Shown here piece by piece: positions 6,985 through 14,594 of a DNA stretch of 16,911 nt (the stretch's first letter is position 1; every line of letters begins with the position of its first letter). The notes under the pieces are model-generated. The model was given only the letters and a program-made list of their open reading frames with translations, was not told where the DNA came from and made no database searches. The translations under genes and the position numbers were made by a program. This DNA comes from UBA1195 sp045598025 (GTDB taxonomy: Bacteria; Bacteroidota; Bacteroidia; Bacteroidales; WCHB1-69): NCBI GenBank assembly GCA_045598025.1, contig JAZLLH010000046.1, forward strand, positions 1 to 16,911. Direction: 5' to 3'.

Positions 6985-7932
6985 TTGAAAAAAGGCATAC
7001 GTCCGGGTATCTATGTGATTTTGGCGGCGACCGCCCTGCTGTGGGGAGCTTCCTTTGTGTTCACCCGTTCTCTGTTTCTGGAAGCGCCCCAGCTGACGCC
7101 GGTCTTCATCATAACGGTGCGTTTGCTGCTGGCTACTTTGTTATTGCTTCCCCTGATTTGTCTGCTGGGGAAGTGGGAGAGAATTCGCAGTAAAGATCTC
7201 AAATATTTCCTGCTGCTGGCCTTTTTTGAGCCTTTTTTGTATTTTTTGTTTGAGAATACGGGAGTAAGAACTGTTTCCAGTGGTCTTTCCTCCATCATCA
7301 TTTCAACCATCCCTTTGTTTGTGCCTTTCGGTATGTACATGGTGTATAAGGAAAAACTGCATTGGATCAATTGGTTGGGATTGATACTGTCGATGTTCGG
7401 GGTATATGTGATGATTTTCAGCGGAGGTGAAACCAATTCCTGTACTCCGTATGGCTTGATTTGTCTGTGCTGTGCGGTCATTACGGCAGTAATATATAGC
7501 GTTCTGTTGGTTAAGGTCGTAAATGATTACAAGCCTTATACCGTCACAATCTATACCAATCTGATAGGTCTGCTGTATTTCCTGCCGGTATTTTTCTGCG
7601 GCGGACACTATCGCTGTCTGCAACTGCATTTCACTTCGTCCATGCTGCTGTCTCTGGCTTGTCTGGGAATAGGATGTTCGGTTTTGGCCTATATTCTTTT
7701 CAATATCGGAGTGAAGAAAGTAGGTGCTTCCCGTGCCAGTGTGTTCAACAATGCCATCCCCATTTTCACGCTTATTTTTGCTGTCTCTATCGGACAGGAG
7801 GATATGGCAGTGATGAAAGTGGTCGGTATAGTTTTGGTTCTGTTGGGAGTGTGCATTGCACAAAAAAAGCCGCGAAAAACCGCGGCTGCCGTGTACCACA
7901 TGGGGGATTCGAACCCCCGATCCTCAGAATGA
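6985..7932 (+). CDS. DMT-superfamily (EamA) transporter
   Basis: This 315-residue integral membrane protein has about ten hydrophobic helices arranged as two EamA repeats (about 8-143 and 150-292). Typical features are the LLWGASFVFTRSLF opening, ENTGVRTVSSGLSSIIISTIPLF in the first half and the mirrored ASRASVFNNAIPIFTLIFA in the second. The family exports or imports small metabolites such as amino acids, nucleotides or sugars; the substrate is unknown. No ATG lies upstream in frame, so TTG at 6985 is the likely start, 7 bases after the kinase stop and possibly coupled to it. The 3' end is unusual: the frame crosses the minus-strand tRNA-Glu terminator and ends 39 bases inside the tRNA gene. 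The last 17 or so residues are therefore antisense to RNA signals and lack family conservation as far as I can judge. Confidence 0.88.
   Translation: MKKGIRPGIYVILAATALLWGASFVFTRSLFLEAPQLTPVFIITVRLLLATLLLLPLICLLGKWERIRSKDLKYFLLLAFFEPFLYFLFENTGVRTVSSGLSSIIISTIPLFVPFGMYMVYKEKLHWINWLGLILSMFGVYVMIFSGGETNSCTPYGLICLCCAVITAVIYSVLLVKVVNDYKPYTVTIYTNLIGLLYFLPVFFCGGHYRCLQLHFTSSMLLSLACLGIGCSVLAYILFNIGVKKVGASRASVFNNAIPIFTLIFAVSIGQEDMAVMKVVGIVLVLLGVCIAQKKPRKTAAAVYHMGDSNPRSSE
7862..7886 (-). terminator. Rho-independent terminator of tRNA-Glu
   Basis: Read on the minus strand: GCCGCG, a six-base loop GTTTTT, CGCGGC, then seven T. The six-pair all-GC stem (7869-7874 with 7881-7886) directly followed by the T run (7862-7868) is a textbook intrinsic terminator. 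It begins 7 bases beyond the tRNA 3' end. On the plus strand no T run follows, so it works only for the tRNA transcript. It lies entirely inside the 3' coding end of the DMT transporter. Confidence 0.9.
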
Positions 7933-7967
7933 GAATCTGATGTCCTGGACCACTAGACGAATGTGGC
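7894..7967 (-). tRNA. tRNA-Glu(CUC)
   Basis: On the minus strand the acceptor strand GCCACAT pairs with ATGTGGT (first pair G-U). The D arm is the Glu-type GTCTAGTGGTCCAGGAC. The anticodon arm TCAGA / TTCTCAT / TCTGA has anticodon CTC, reading GAG. The T arm is GGGGG / TTCGAAT / CCCCC. The length is 74 bases with discriminator A, and CCA is not encoded. The 3' 39 bases overlap the end of the convergent DMT gene. A promoter box and terminator of its own indicate a single-gene transcript. Confidence 0.95.
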
Positions 7968-7994
7968 ATACGCTTTCAACGACCAAAAGTCGGT

Positions 7995-8016
7995 TTGCAA
8001 AAGTACAATAAATTTC
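7995..8016 (-). promoter_or_regulatory. Promoter of tRNA-Glu (TACTTTTG -7 box)
   Basis: On the minus strand the segment GAAATTTATT, then G, then TACTTTTGCAA contains an exact match (TACTTTTG, 7998-8005) to the Bacteroides -7 consensus TAnnTTTG. It lies about 30 bases upstream of the tRNA 5' end, leaving a leader to be removed by RNase P. Twenty-one of its 22 bases are repeated upstream of tRNA-Lys in this window, which strongly supports a promoter role. No clear TTTG -33 element is seen. Confidence 0.7.
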
Positions 8017-8057
8017 GATACGCAGTGAGAAATTCGTAAAAAAAAGTTTGGGCGACT

Positions 8058-9746
8058 GTGGAAAAGTTTAAGGAAATCCGTCGGAATGTGGGCAAAGCAG
8101 TGTTGCTGATATATCGGAGCGACAAGCGTTTGAGCGTTCTGCATCTGCTGCTGTTACTGTTCGTCAGTCTGCTGCCGCTGGCCCTGCTGTATGCGACCAA
8201 GTATCTGGTGGATGCGGTAGAGCGTCTGATCCGTTATTCTTCGGACGGAATTCCGAAGGAAATATGGCTCTTTGCGGGACTGTTCTGTCTGATTTATCTG
8301 TTCAGCCGCCTTTTTTCCATTTTCGATAATTACGTTTCCGGACTTTTAGGCGAAAAAACCATCAACAACATACAAAGAAAAATCCAGCAGCAATCGGCGG
8401 CTTTGGACATGTCTTATTACGATACTCCTTCCTATTACGATGCCATGTACATGGCCCAACAGGAAGCTGCATCCCGTCCGTTGGCGCTGTTTGCCCAACT
8501 GACTTCCCTATTGACCGAATTCCTGACCCTGTCCGGCGTGGTCATCATGCTGTGTTCCTTTTCCTGGTGGTCGGTGCTGATCATGCTGCTGGCCGGCATT
8601 CCGTCTTTCGGCATTTATCTGTACCGGGTCCGCATTCTGTACGAATGGAGGAAAAACCGGGTCAAAGACAATCGCAAGGCCAATTATCACGGCAGTCTGT
8701 TGACCGGACGTAATTTTGCCAAGGAAATCCGCAGTTTCGGTATGGTGGAGTTCGTGCAGAAGCGCTTTTGGGATATCCGCATGCGCCTGTTCCGACAGCA
8801 TAGAAAAATTTCCCGCATCACTTCGCTGACTACTTCGCTGACAGCACTGACCGATGTGGCGGCAGCTCTGCTTATTCTTTACCTTCTGTTGCACCAGACC
8901 GTTTTGGGACTGCTGACTGTCGGAGGTTTTGTTATGTATTTTCAGGCTTTCCGTAAGGGAGGAACCGCTTTGCGTTCTTTGGTTGCTTCTTTGTCGGGAG
9001 TATATGAAAACCATTTGTTCCTTGCCAATCTGTTCGAGTTTCTGGAATTGGAACATCACATTCAGTCTCCGCAAAATCCGATTCCTTTTCCTGAAAAAAT
9101 AGAAAAAGGCATACGCTTTGAAAATGTGCGTTTTCGCTATCCTGGCTGTGAAAAATATGTGTTGGATGAAGTCAATCAAACGTTTGTTCCACATCAGTTG
9201 AATTGCATACGCGGTGCCAACGGCATGGGTAAAACCACCATGATGAAATTGCTGAGCCGCATGTACGATTGCGAGGAAGGGGCCATTTATATCGATGACA
9301 TTGATATTCGCCGTTTTGATTTGAACGAACTGCGCCGCAACATTTCCTTCATTTTTCAGGATTTCATGGGTTATGCTTTCACTTTCAAGGAAAATGTGAC
9401 TTTAGGAGAGGAGGCAGAAGATCCGGTCCGTTGGCAGGAAGCTATGGCCGCCTCCGGGGCAGATAAGGTAGCCGCTTCTCTTCCCCACGCAGAACAAACA
9501 CAGTTGGGCCGCATTTTCGATGGAGGTCAGGAACTCAGCATGGGGCAGTGGCAGCGGCTTGCGTTGGCCCGGGCCCTGTACAAGAAATCTCCCATACTGG
9601 TATTGGATGAACCCAATTCCTGGATGGACGCGGAAGGACGCCGGAATTTCAGTGAACACCTCCCTGCACTCTGCAAGGAGCGCTTGGTGATTCTGATCAG
9701 CCATGAGGAACAGGTTTTGGAAATAATGACAAAAGATATAAAATGA
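8058..9746 (+). CDS. ABC exporter (fused membrane and ATPase domains)
   Basis: This 562-residue half-transporter starts at GTG 8058. The membrane domain has about six helices (roughly 25-300, starting with LHLLLLLFVSLLPLALLYATKY-type sequence). It is followed by a nucleotide-binding domain with Walker A GANGMGKT (K392), Q-loop FQD (Q434), signature LSMGQ (493-497, one change from LSGGQ), Walker B ILVLDEP (D517, catalytic E518) and H-loop H549. The D-loop reads NSWMD instead of SALD, and the protein ends only 13 residues after the H-loop. It resembles type I exporters of peptides, lipids or drugs. No peptidase domain, precursor peptide or modification enzyme is nearby, so the substrate is unknown. 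Its TGA overlaps the ATG of the next gene by 4 bases. Confidence 0.88.
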   Translation: MEKFKEIRRNVGKAVLLIYRSDKRLSVLHLLLLLFVSLLPLALLYATKYLVDAVERLIRYSSDGIPKEIWLFAGLFCLIYLFSRLFSIFDNYVSGLLGEKTINNIQRKIQQQSAALDMSYYDTPSYYDAMYMAQQEAASRPLALFAQLTSLLTEFLTLSGVVIMLCSFSWWSVLIMLLAGIPSFGIYLYRVRILYEWRKNRVKDNRKANYHGSLLTGRNFAKEIRSFGMVEFVQKRFWDIRMRLFRQHRKISRITSLTTSLTALTDVAAALLILYLLLHQTVLGLLTVGGFVMYFQAFRKGGTALRSLVASLSGVYENHLFLANLFEFLELEHHIQSPQNPIPFPEKIEKGIRFENVRFRYPGCEKYVLDEVNQTFVPHQLNCIRGANGMGKTTMMKLLSRMYDCEEGAIYIDDIDIRRFDLNELRRNISFIFQDFMGYAFTFKENVTLGEEAEDPVRWQEAMAASGADKVAASLPHAEQTQLGRIFDGGQELSMGQWQRLALARALYKKSPILVLDEPNSWMDAEGRRNFSEHLPALCKERLVILISHEEQVLEIMTKDIK

Positions 9747-10249
9747 ACGGAGATCCCAGATTATATGCGCTTTTGGACGATTTGCGCATTCCATACGAAT
9801 ACATAGAGCATCCCGAGGCACCGACCATCGCTATTGCCAAGCAGTATTGGGCCGGTCATGATGCCAGACACTGTAAGAATCTTTTTTTTCGGAATCACAA
9901 GGGTAACCGGCATTTTCTGGTATGCCTGGACTGTGACCGGGACATGGACATCCATGCCATTGAAAAAATTCTGAAACAGGGAAAATTGAGTTTTGCTTCC
10001 GAGCCCCGCTTGGAGCGTTATCTCGGCGTAAAGCCCGGTTCGGTCACGCCTTTTGGCCTGATTAACGATTCGGAACACCATGTACATGTGTTCTTGGACG
10101 AAAATCTGAGGCAGGCGGAAAAAGTGAGTTTTCATCCTTGTGTGAATACCGCTTCTTTGATATTGCGCCTTGCTGATTTTGTCCGGTTTATGGATTATAC
10201 AGGAAATACGTATGAGTGGATTCGTCTGTACGATGAAAGTGAACAATAA
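9743..10249 (+). CDS. ProX/YbaK-family aminoacyl-tRNA deacylase
   Basis: This 168-residue protein corresponds to the prolyl-tRNA-synthetase-associated editing domain (PrdX/ProX, YbaK superfamily). Diagnostic features are HPEAPTI near 23-29, the CKNLFFR segment with the conserved lysine K45, and LGVKPGSVTPFGLIND at 94-109, which forms the substrate pocket. ProX-type enzymes hydrolyse mischarged tRNA-Pro, most often Ala-tRNA-Pro, in trans, protecting translation fidelity in the cytoplasm. The length fits a free-standing ProX. The ATG lies within the stop of the ABC exporter (ATGA overlap), so translation is probably coupled. The TAA stop merges with the T run of the minus-strand tRNA-Lys terminator. 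The exact editing target (Ala or another amino acid) is not fixed by sequence. Confidence 0.9.
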   Translation: MNGDPRLYALLDDLRIPYEYIEHPEAPTIAIAKQYWAGHDARHCKNLFFRNHKGNRHFLVCLDCDRDMDIHAIEKILKQGKLSFASEPRLERYLGVKPGSVTPFGLINDSEHHVHVFLDENLRQAEKVSFHPCVNTASLILRLADFVRFMDYTGNTYEWIRLYDESEQ

Positions 10250-10282
10250 AAAAATCGTTTGCAGCAAAAACCGCAAACGATT
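10248..10282 (-). terminator. Rho-independent terminator of tRNA-Lys
   Basis: On the minus strand AATCGTTTGC pairs with GCAAACGATT over ten base pairs (10273-10282 with 10253-10262), with a ten-base loop, followed by a run of T (10252 down to 10248). It starts 5 bases after the tRNA 3' end. There is no T run on the plus side, so it serves the tRNA only. The A-rich plus-strand equivalent of the T run overlaps the TAA stop of the deacylase gene. Confidence 0.88.
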
Positions 10283-10286
10283 GGAG

Positions 10287-10359
10287 TGTCCCAGCAGGGA
10301 CTCGAACCCTGGACCCATTGATTAAGAGTCAATTGCTCTACCAGCTGAGCTACTGAGAC
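10287..10359 (-). tRNA. tRNA-Lys(CUU)
   Basis: On the minus strand the acceptor GTCTCAG pairs with CTGGGAC (one G-U). The D arm is GCTCAGCTGGTAGAGC. The anticodon arm ATTGA / CTCTTAA / TCAAT gives anticodon CTT, reading AAG. The variable loop is GGGTC and the T arm CAGGG / TTCGAGT / CCCTG. It is 73 bases long with discriminator A; CCA is not encoded. It is convergent with the deacylase gene and divergent from the MORN lipoprotein gene. Confidence 0.96.
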
Positions 10360-10363
10360 GCGA

Positions 10364-10385
10364 TTGCAAAAGTAGAATAAATTTC
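10364..10385 (-). promoter_or_regulatory. Promoter of tRNA-Lys (TACTTTTG -7 box)
   Basis: On the minus strand GAAATTTATT, then C, then TACTTTTGCAA carries the -7 box TACTTTTG at 10367-10374, just 7 bases upstream of the mature tRNA 5' end. It equals the tRNA-Glu element in 21 of 22 positions. A TTTG (10390-10393 on the plus strand as CAAA) lies 15 bases farther upstream, closer than the usual -33 spacing. The element ends one base before the start codon of the divergent MORN lipoprotein. Confidence 0.7.
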
Positions 10386-10386
10386 A

Positions 10387-11067
10387 ATGCAAAATTATTT
10401 TTTTAGGAAAAAAAATATACTTTTTATCTTATCGGTTGTTTCTGTGCTGATTATATCTTGTGCGAAACGAGTGGAAACCCATTATCCGAATGGAAGTACT
10501 GAATCCAGAATAGAGTACCGTTTCGGGAAAATGCACGGACAGGCTGTCTGGTATTACGAGCATGGAAAGAAACGTATGGAGGCACAGTATGTACACGGCA
10601 GTCTGCAAGGTGTCTGCAACCGTTATTACCGCAACGGTTCATTGGAAAGCCGTTCTCATTATCAGCAGGATACCCTGGAGGGCGAAATGCTGGTATATGA
10701 CGAGGACGGGGCCTGGTTATCCGAACGTTTTGTTTATCATAAGGGGAAGAAGAATGGTCCCTATGCCTGTTATCACGATGGAGATCAGGTGATGGTAGAA
10801 GGTGCGTTCAAGGATGATCAGTTCCATGGCGAATGGCGGTATTACGATGCGAACGGATTTCTGGTGGGAAAAGCCTTTTTCCGGAACGGAGACGGAAATC
10901 TGGAAGCTTACGGAGATCAGGGACAGGTGATCAGAAAAGTGGAATATCGGAACAGTCAGAAAAACGGAACGGAACAGTTTTTGGACGGAGAGGGAAATGT
11001 AAAAAGGACGAGTTATTATAAAGACGGGCGTTTGCTGAGAACAGATACGCTGGAAAAAGTCCGTTGA
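10387..11067 (+). CDS. MORN-repeat (YwqK-like) lipoprotein
   Basis: This 226-residue protein has a lipoprotein signal: positively charged FRKKN, a hydrophobic stretch, and LIISC with Cys25. The mature part is a chain of about seven MORN_2-type repeats of 22-25 residues. Each has the pattern (Y/W)-x-x-x-G-x-x-(E/K) followed by a short strand, for example HYPNGSTES, YYRNGSLESRSHY, YYDANGFLVGKAFF and YYKDGRLLR. Such proteins are common in Bacteroidetes and are labelled YwqK-family antitoxin-like in some databases; the toxin-antitoxin role is not shown here. The likely location is membrane-anchored in the periplasm or at the cell surface. The ATG is only one base from the tRNA-Lys promoter element, so the two divergent transcripts share control DNA. 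It is 50 bases before the next lipoprotein gene. Confidence 0.85.
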   Translation: MQNYFFRKKNILFILSVVSVLIISCAKRVETHYPNGSTESRIEYRFGKMHGQAVWYYEHGKKRMEAQYVHGSLQGVCNRYYRNGSLESRSHYQQDTLEGEMLVYDEDGAWLSERFVYHKGKKNGPYACYHDGDQVMVEGAFKDDQFHGEWRYYDANGFLVGKAFFRNGDGNLEAYGDQGQVIRKVEYRNSQKNGTEQFLDGEGNVKRTSYYKDGRLLRTDTLEKVR

Positions 11068-11117
11068 AACTGTAGAAACAGAATCATTATGTATGAACAG
11101 GATAAAAACAACAGGAA

Positions 11118-11483
11118 ATGAGTAGAAAGAAATGGGGTATCGTGTGTGCAGGCGTTTTCCTTTTGGGCATGCTTTCAACTTCCTGCAAGGAGGATTTAGA
11201 TGAGGAACTTTTGCTTGGAAAATGGAGGGAAGGTTCGGAGTATTATCGATACGATGCCGATCGGACAGGTGTTACATGGGATGTTGCCGACGATATGTCG
11301 GAGGAAGAAGCCCTTTCCTTTACTTGGGAATTGACAGATGACCATCTGACGCATTATCATCAGTTTGAAGTCGGAAGTGCCGTTGTCCCAAAAACCTATA
11401 AAGTGACCAAATTGACGGCATCCCAGTTGCAGTATTCTGATAATGTGGGAACAGTGCATCATTTTATACGGACAAACAATTAA
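11118..11483 (+). CDS. Small lipoprotein, lipocalin-like, with possible surface-export signal
   Basis: This 121-residue protein has a lipoprotein signal ending LSTSC (Cys23). The residues after the cysteine are KEDLDEE. This resembles the K-(D/E)2 lipoprotein export signal described in Bacteroidetes, which sends lipoproteins to the outer face of the outer membrane. The mature domain begins LLLGKWREGSEYYRYDADRTG, a pattern of the small lipocalin-like family (GxW near the N-terminus, alternating strands). It ends with a YSDNVGTVHHFIR strand. The ligand is unknown. It lies 5 bases before the AsmA-family gene, so they are probably cotranscribed. The lipoprotein call is firm; the lipocalin-like fold is a pattern judgement. 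Confidence 0.75.
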   Translation: MSRKKWGIVCAGVFLLGMLSTSCKEDLDEELLLGKWREGSEYYRYDADRTGVTWDVADDMSEEEALSFTWELTDDHLTHYHQFEVGSAVVPKTYKVTKLTASQLQYSDNVGTVHHFIRTNN

Positions 11484-11488
11484 TATCC

Positions 11489-14400
11489 ATGAAGAAAATT
11501 CTGAAAATTACACTCATATCATTAGGTTCCTTATTGGGGCTATTGTTATTGGCTGTCTGTGTATTATTGTATGCAGTGCTGACCCCTTCTCGCATGACTC
11601 CGATTGTCGACAAGGTAGCTGACCGTTTTGTTGACTGTCAGTCGTACTGGGGAAAAGTGGATGTGACCTTTTTTTCCACTTTCCCGAATATAGCCGTTCA
11701 TGTGGAGGATGTGTGTCTGGTCAATCCTATGGAAAGGGTGTCTTCTGACACCTTGGCTCGGGTGGACGAGGTGGTAGCTGCCATCAATGTCCGTCGTTTT
11801 TTGAAAGAAAATGTTCTGGAAGTCAAAACAGCCGAATTGAAAGGCGGGGAGGCTCATCTTTTTGTCCGGGAGGACGGTTGCATGAATTTCGATGTTTTCC
11901 GGACGGATACGTCACAGGACAGCAGTTCGGTTTTCCCTTTGGAATGGCTGTCGGCAGAAAAAGTGCTTGTTGAGCATTTGCATTTGTGTTATACGGACGA
12001 GACATCTCACAGACAGGTGGAGGTTGAGGATTTGAGCACCAGGGCCAAACTCGGCATGTCTGGCGACGAATTGGATGCCAATGTCCGATTGAACATGGAT
12101 GGACTTTCGTTTCAACAGGAAGATTCCACATCCCTGAGAGCTGAATTGAAGAACGTGGAACTGCACGTAAAAGGAAGCCGGGATGGCAGTGATATCGCCG
12201 GCAATCTGCAGTTGAACTTGCCTTGGGTGCAGTTGGAGGCAGATTCTACTCTGTGGGTCGATTCTTCCCATATCCGTCTGGATATTCCGTTGACATACAA
12301 TCTGGACAGCGCTTTGCTCCGTTTGAACGGAGCTGCGGTAGGAGTGGACGGCGTGGTGATGGATCTGAAAGGAAATGTCCGGATTGCCGATACGGCTTAT
12401 TCTGTCTTTGATTGTGATTTGGCCTATGCGGTGCATACGGTGGAGGTTCCGGAACTTTTTCCATGGGTGGAAAAATTCAGTCCCGGTCTGTTGGATGGCA
12501 TGGAGTTAGATGGCTTCCTGAGTTTGGGAGGCACAGTCCAGGGACGTTATTCCGACTCTCTGATGCCGGAAATTACGGCCAATCTGCTGTTCAAACAGGG
12601 TGAACTGGTGTATGAAGAATTGTATCCCGATGCCATTCGGAAAATAGTGCTGGAAGCCAATGCCGATATTGATTTGAACGATGAATCCGCTTCCAAAGTG
12701 GATGTGAAGGCTTTTTCGGTTGAGGCCGGAAAAAGCAAGGTTCATCTCAGTGGCATGATTACGGACATTTTTGACAGAATCAATTGTGATGTCTTGTTGA
12801 CCGGCGATGTACAGTTGCCGGATGTAAAGTGTTTTCTGCCAGAGGATATGCCTATGGAATTGAAGGGCTCTGTCAGTCCGAGTATCAGAGCATCTTTTGA
12901 TTTGGAGGATTTGCAAAATGTAAATTTGCAGAAAATCAATGCAAAAGGGACTTTGGATGTGCAGAAATTACAGGTGGATTATGACAGCATACACCTTGAT
13001 ACCAAGGCCGCTGCCTTGAAAGTGCAATTGCCTTCTCCCGTCAATAACAAGAATTTCAAGGAATTGTTACAAGCCAAAATCCAAACGGAAGGTTTGAACC
13101 TGCATATGGAATCCGGTCCGACGGCCGAAGTCGGACATACGGATCTGATAGTCGGCGTATCGGATGTGATGGATACAACCCGTCTGCTGTCGGTAGACTG
13201 CGATTTTGACTTGGCTTCGGTACATGCTGTATCGGATACTGTTTCGCTGATGTTGGACCATCCTCAAGGGAATGTGGTGATGACACCTTCGCCCAAAGAT
13301 CTGTATAGCCCTGCATTCAGTTGTGATATTCGGAGTAACGGATTGGCTGTGAGCCTGGGCAATTTCCTGAAAACCGTTACCCGCATGCTTTCCATTTCGG
13401 GAAATGTAGTGTACGATTCCACTCAGACCCAGATTCTGGACCAGTGGAGCCCGAACCTGAACATCAGTTTGCAGGAAGGAAATGTAGAAATGGATGGTTT
13501 GAAAGATGAAGTGCGCATTCCGTCCATCCGTTTTCGTCTGAATCCGGAATGCCTGGACATCAAAAACGGTACGCTCGGACTGGGACAATCCGAATTTACA
13601 CTGTCGGGACTGGTGACCAATCTGGCGTCTTACATGAAGGACGAGGGATTGTTGAAAGCCGATTTGCAATTTGTTTCAGACTACGTGGACGTGAATTACC
13701 TGATGGATTTCATCAGCGGGATGAATATCGGAAACGATACGGTTGAAGTGGTGGATGAAACCGTTCCGGAAGAAGATGATCCTTTCATGGTTCCCCTCGG
13801 AATGGATGTGGTGCTGCACACACATGCCAAGGAATTGCTGGTGGGGCAGACCCTGATAGACGATTTGGACGGAAAAGTGACCATCAGGGACGGAGTGCTG
13901 GTGATGGAAGAAATGGGATTCACCTGCGATGCCGCCCGTATGCAGTTGACGGCAATGTATAAATCGCCGCGAAAGAACAATTTGTTTGCCTACATCGATT
14001 TCCACCTGCTGGACATTCATATTGCAGATCTGATTGAGATGATTCCCGATATCGACACCATCGTGCCCATGCTGAAGACTTTTTCCGGAAAGGCGGAATT
14101 CCATTTGGCAGCCCAAACGAATCTGAAATCCAATTACGACCTGAAATATTCCACACTGAGAGGGGCCATGTCCATCAGCGGAAAAGATCTGGTGGTACTG
14201 GACAATCAGACATTTTCCACTATTGCCAAATATTTGAGGTTTAAAAAACAAACGGAAAACAAAGTGGATAGTGTGTCGGTGGAAATGACTGTATTCCAAA
14301 GAGAAGTGGATCTGTATCCCTTCTTGATATCCATGGATAAGTATCAGGCCATCGTGGCAGGGCATTATGAAATCGGTAAAAATTACGATTGTCATTTTTC

Positions 14401-14593
14401 TTTGGTGGAAAGTCCGCTTCCCATGCGTCTGGGCCTGAAGGTTTCCGGATTGCCTAATCATATGAAATTCCGTTTGGAAACGCCTCAATATGCCCATCTG
14501 TTCAAACCGGAAAAACGGAATGTGGTGGAAAACGAAACGATAAAATTAAAGCAGATGATTACTCATTCGCTTCGTGCTAATGTAAAAGAATGA
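11489..14593 (+). CDS. AsmA-family envelope protein
   Basis: This very long protein (1034 residues) has an N-terminal signal anchor (about 7-30: LKITLISLGSLLGLLLLAV). The rest is a beta-rich AsmA-type periplasmic body with the PSRMTPIVDKVADRFVDC and FFSTFPNIAVHVEDV motifs found at the start of this family in Bacteroidetes. The C-terminal AsmA_2-like region (about 780-1010) includes GKVTIRDGVLVMEEMGFTCDAARMQLTA-type sequence and HFSLVESPLPMRLGLKVSGLP. AsmA/TamB-type proteins form long grooves thought to carry phospholipids between the inner and outer membranes. It sits between a putative surface lipoprotein (5-base gap) and phoH (1-base gap). Family assignment is strong; the transported lipid is inferred from other AsmA-like proteins. 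Confidence 0.9.
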   Translation: MKKILKITLISLGSLLGLLLLAVCVLLYAVLTPSRMTPIVDKVADRFVDCQSYWGKVDVTFFSTFPNIAVHVEDVCLVNPMERVSSDTLARVDEVVAAINVRRFLKENVLEVKTAELKGGEAHLFVREDGCMNFDVFRTDTSQDSSSVFPLEWLSAEKVLVEHLHLCYTDETSHRQVEVEDLSTRAKLGMSGDELDANVRLNMDGLSFQQEDSTSLRAELKNVELHVKGSRDGSDIAGNLQLNLPWVQLEADSTLWVDSSHIRLDIPLTYNLDSALLRLNGAAVGVDGVVMDLKGNVRIADTAYSVFDCDLAYAVHTVEVPELFPWVEKFSPGLLDGMELDGFLSLGGTVQGRYSDSLMPEITANLLFKQGELVYEELYPDAIRKIVLEANADIDLNDESASKVDVKAFSVEAGKSKVHLSGMITDIFDRINCDVLLTGDVQLPDVKCFLPEDMPMELKGSVSPSIRASFDLEDLQNVNLQKINAKGTLDVQKLQVDYDSIHLDTKAAALKVQLPSPVNNKNFKELLQAKIQTEGLNLHMESGPTAEVGHTDLIVGVSDVMDTTRLLSVDCDFDLASVHAVSDTVSLMLDHPQGNVVMTPSPKDLYSPAFSCDIRSNGLAVSLGNFLKTVTRMLSISGNVVYDSTQTQILDQWSPNLNISLQEGNVEMDGLKDEVRIPSIRFRLNPECLDIKNGTLGLGQSEFTLSGLVTNLASYMKDEGLLKADLQFVSDYVDVNYLMDFISGMNIGNDTVEVVDETVPEEDDPFMVPLGMDVVLHTHAKELLVGQTLIDDLDGKVTIRDGVLVMEEMGFTCDAARMQLTAMYKSPRKNNLFAYIDFHLLDIHIADLIEMIPDIDTIVPMLKTFSGKAEFHLAAQTNLKSNYDLKYSTLRGAMSISGKDLVVLDNQTFSTIAKYLRFKKQTENKVDSVSVEMTVFQREVDLYPFLISMDKYQAIVAGHYEIGKNYDCHFSLVESPLPMRLGLKVSGLPNHMKFRLETPQYAHLFKPEKRNVVENETIKLKQMITHSLRANVKE

Positions 14594-14594
14594 T

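Noticed and set aside
6465..6998. Minus-strand frame with Thr-Val/Ala-Ile repeats
   Set aside because: The repeat is only the reverse reading of the Gly-Tyr codons in the BY-kinase; no independent support.
8508..9194. Minus-strand frame of 228 codons
   Set aside because: It is antisense to the ABC exporter, which has complete ATPase motifs; the Gln/Arg/His-rich composition is typical of a shadow frame.
7894..10359. tRNA genes as integration sites for a mobile element between them
   Set aside because: There is no integrase, no repeated tRNA 3' end, and the genes between are ordinary exporter and editing functions.
10387..11067. MORN-repeat lipoprotein as the antitoxin of a toxin-antitoxin pair
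   Set aside because: The label comes from database naming of YwqK-like proteins; no toxin gene is adjacent and the protein is a lipoprotein.
13676..14497. Long open frame of 273 codons on the minus strand
   Set aside because: It lies wholly antisense to the AsmA-family gene, is rich in His/Gln/Ile in the manner of mirrored coding DNA, and has no recognisable motif.
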